Source: Lentisphaerota bacterium | GTDB taxonomy: Bacteria; Verrucomicrobiota; Kiritimatiellia; JAAZAB01 | Assembly: GCA_016182435.1 (NCBI GenBank) | Contig: JACPGN010000162.1 | Span: 1-7,166, forward strand | Length of the DNA stretch: 7,166 nt | Direction: 5' to 3' | Shown: one piece after another, positions 5,911-7,166 of the stretch | Layout: each line of letters begins with the position of its first letter | Numbering within the stretch: position 1 is the stretch's first letter | Translations under genes and position numbers: made by a program | Notes under the pieces: model-generated | The model's database searches: none | What the model saw: only the letters and a program-made list of their open reading frames with translations | Told to the model about the DNA's origin: nothing

Positions 5911-6711
5911 ATGACCGTGTTGTTTAATCTCAGTCTGGCGGCCTGCTTGGCCGCGCTTGTGCTTGCGGCGGCCAATATGTTTGCTGCCCGTCGGCCGTTG
6001 GCCGGCGCGGCTACACTGCTATTGTCGGCCGGTGTTCTGGCGCTGACGGGTTACCTGGGCTGGCGCTGGGTGGAAGCCGGACGTCCGCCCTTCGGCAACA
6101 TGTTTGAATCGCTGGTGGTGCTGGCCTGGGCCGTGGTGGTTGTCTACCTGGCATTGAGTAGCGCCCGCCGGATACCGGCCCTCGGCGCGGCCGCGGCTCT
6201 ACTGACCACCCTGGTGCTGGCTTATGCCAGCACCTTTGAATCCGATATCCAGCCGCTGATGCCGGCCTTGCGCAGCAACTGGCTGACCATCCATGTTTTC
6301 ACCTGCATGCTCGGTTATGGCGCTCTTTCCCTGTCTTTCCTGGCGGCCATCGGCTACCTCGTCAGCGCCCGGACTCTCAGCAGTCCCCACGCTGAGGTTC
6401 GTGAAACTTTTGAGAGTGTCACGGCCAAAACCATCTCTTTCGGATTTCTTTTTCTCAGCGTAGGCATTATTACCGGCGCCGTGTGGGCCAATTCCGCCTG
6501 GGGCACCTACTGGTCGTGGGACCCGAAGGAAACCTGGTCGCTGATCACCTGGCTGGTCTACGCCATCTATCTGCATTGCCGTTTCATGCGCGGTTGGCGC
6601 GGCCGTCGCGCGGCTTACCTCGCCATCGTCGGCTTTCTTTGCGTGGTGATTACCTATGTCGGCGTCAATTTCCTGCCCCTGATGAAAGGCCTGCACAGTT
6701 ACGCCCGATGA
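5911..6711 (+). CDS. ccsA: CcsA/ResC-like cytochrome c heme-handling protein
   Basis: Polytopic heme-handling protein of System II, 266 residues, within the normal family range. It carries the tryptophan-rich WWD domain at about 192-209: 'WANSAWGTYWSWDPKETW', with W197, W201, W203, D204 and E207 in the family order. Histidines fit the known ligand sites: His128 ('WLTIHVF') before the WWD domain and His262 ('GLHSYA') after it as the external heme ligands, and His222 ('AIYLH') in the following membrane segment. About eight hydrophobic segments are visible: roughly 4-25, 31-51, 66-83, 87-107, 126-152, 174-195, 209-225 and 233-255. It is also like HemX, a relative found beside heme-synthesis genes, but the complete WWD/His set and the resB neighbour favour CcsA. 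Start: ATG at 5911 with GAGGGG 6 bases upstream. Its stop overlaps the next start by four bases. Confidence 0.94.
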   Translation: MTVLFNLSLAACLAALVLAAANMFAARRPLAGAATLLLSAGVLALTGYLGWRWVEAGRPPFGNMFESLVVLAWAVVVVYLALSSARRIPALGAAAALLTTLVLAYASTFESDIQPLMPALRSNWLTIHVFTCMLGYGALSLSFLAAIGYLVSARTLSSPHAEVRETFESVTAKTISFGFLFLSVGIITGAVWANSAWGTYWSWDPKETWSLITWLVYAIYLHCRFMRGWRGRRAAYLAIVGFLCVVITYVGVNFLPLMKGLHSYAR

Positions 6712-7166
6712 TCGGAATTTCAAAATTATATTGCGGGACGGTTGAGCCCTCCGACCCATTGCGCTATGGCCGCCAGACGCGCGATCTGCCTGCGCATTTG
6801 TTGCAGTATTCCAGCGATAAGAAGCCGGTGGTGGTCTGGAACGTAGGGCGGCGCTGCAACTTGCGCTGCCTTCATTGCTATTCAGAGTCTCACGACCGCG
6901 CCTACGAAGGCGAGCTTACGCTGGCGGAGGGGTTCCGCCTGATTGATGACCTGGCCGATTTCGGCGTGCCCGTGCTCCTTTTCTCCGGCGGCGAGCCGCT
7001 GCTGCATCCTGCGATCTTCAAGTTGATCGAGCACGCCGTGAAGCGCAACATGAGAGCCGTTCTCTCCACCAATGGCACGCTCATAACGGCCGAAGCCGCC
7101 GAGCGGCTCGGCGCCGCCGGCATCGCTTATGTGGGCATCAGTCTCGATGGCCTGGCCGCCGCCAAC
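6708..7166 (+). CDS. ahbC: AhbC-like radical SAM protein, 12,18-didecarboxysiroheme deacetylase (N-terminal part)
   Basis: Only the first 153 codons are in the window. Visible features are the opening 'MIGISKLYCGTVEPSDPLRYGR' type lead, which I associate with AhbC; the radical SAM cluster C50-x3-C54-x2-C57 within 'WNVGRRCNLRCLHCY'; the SAM-binding 'SGGEP' (93-97); and further TIM-barrel blocks 'LSTNGTLI' (119-126) and 'VGISLDG' (142-148). AhbC removes acetate side chains from 12,18-didecarboxysiroheme to give Fe-coproporphyrin III, the step before AhbD in the alternative, siroheme-dependent heme b pathway. NirJ and other SPASM-type radical SAM enzymes are close relatives, so the exact assignment rests on the N-terminal lead. 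ATG at 6708 overlaps the ccsA stop (ATGA) and there is no strong ribosome-binding site, so translation is probably coupled. Placement after ccsA fits a role in heme supply. Confidence 0.75.
   Translation, partial: MIGISKLYCGTVEPSDPLRYGRQTRDLPAHLLQYSSDKKPVVVWNVGRRCNLRCLHCYSESHDRAYEGELTLAEGFRLIDDLADFGVPVLLFSGGEPLLHPAIFKLIEHAVKRNMRAVLSTNGTLITAEAAERLGAAGIAYVGISLDGLAAAN

Noticed and set aside
5268..5975. 235-codon minus-strand frame opposite resB and the start of ccsA
   Set aside because: It lies antisense to ResB with its membrane and C-terminal motifs, and includes the repeat-derived 'SPYPLPRERE' peptide. No domain is recognisable.
6199..6759. 186-codon minus-strand frame opposite ccsA
   Set aside because: It covers the WWD-coding region of ccsA in antisense and has no recognisable motif.

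Overview
The window carries seven protein genes on two divergently transcribed blocks. It looks like a GC-rich, non-enteric Gram-negative bacterium. The combination of a GldA/GldF/GldG-type ABC exporter, System II cytochrome c maturation (ResB/CcsA) and a siroheme-route heme enzyme (AhbC) points away from enterics. It would fit a PVC-group lineage such as Verrucomicrobiota, or another deep phylum. This placement is inference from gene content and protein style, not from a marker gene.

Left block (positions 1-3605, minus strand). Reading in the transcribed direction, it holds an ABC ATPase (about 3605-2637), an ABC-2 type permease that starts directly after the ATPase stop codon (2633/2636-1890), and a GldG-like auxiliary protein (1730 to beyond position 1). 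A 159-bp gap separates the permease from the GldG-like gene. This gap holds a dispersed palindromic repeat pair of the 'ATTCCCGCG...CGCGGGAAT' class (1784-1864), flanked by a further imperfect inverted repeat. The three genes should form one membrane complex whose substrate is unknown.

Centre (3606-4652). A short divergent intergenic region holds a good candidate sigma70-type promoter and an overlapping inverted repeat. It leads into a single small membrane-protein gene (3738-4316) of the DUF2585/UPF0314 type. A 336-bp non-coding stretch with several palindromes follows.

Right block (4653-7166, plus strand). A compact ResB-like protein (4653-5843), a CcsA/ResC-like heme-handling protein (5911-6711) and the N-terminal third of an AhbC-like radical SAM enzyme (6708 to the window end) are in operon order. 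A second type of dispersed palindrome (5873-5904) sits between resB and ccsA and appears to supply the ccsA ribosome-binding site. ccsA and ahbC overlap by four bases (ATGA). The block therefore joins late heme b synthesis by the siroheme route to heme delivery and attachment to c-type apocytochromes outside the cytoplasm.

I see no tRNA, rRNA, CRISPR array, transposase or convincing terminator. Nothing here is clearly a wholly new system. The most distinctive points are the ResB-CcsA-AhbC coupling, the two intergenic repeats placed inside operons, and the uncharacterised Cys/His-rich membrane protein between the two blocks.
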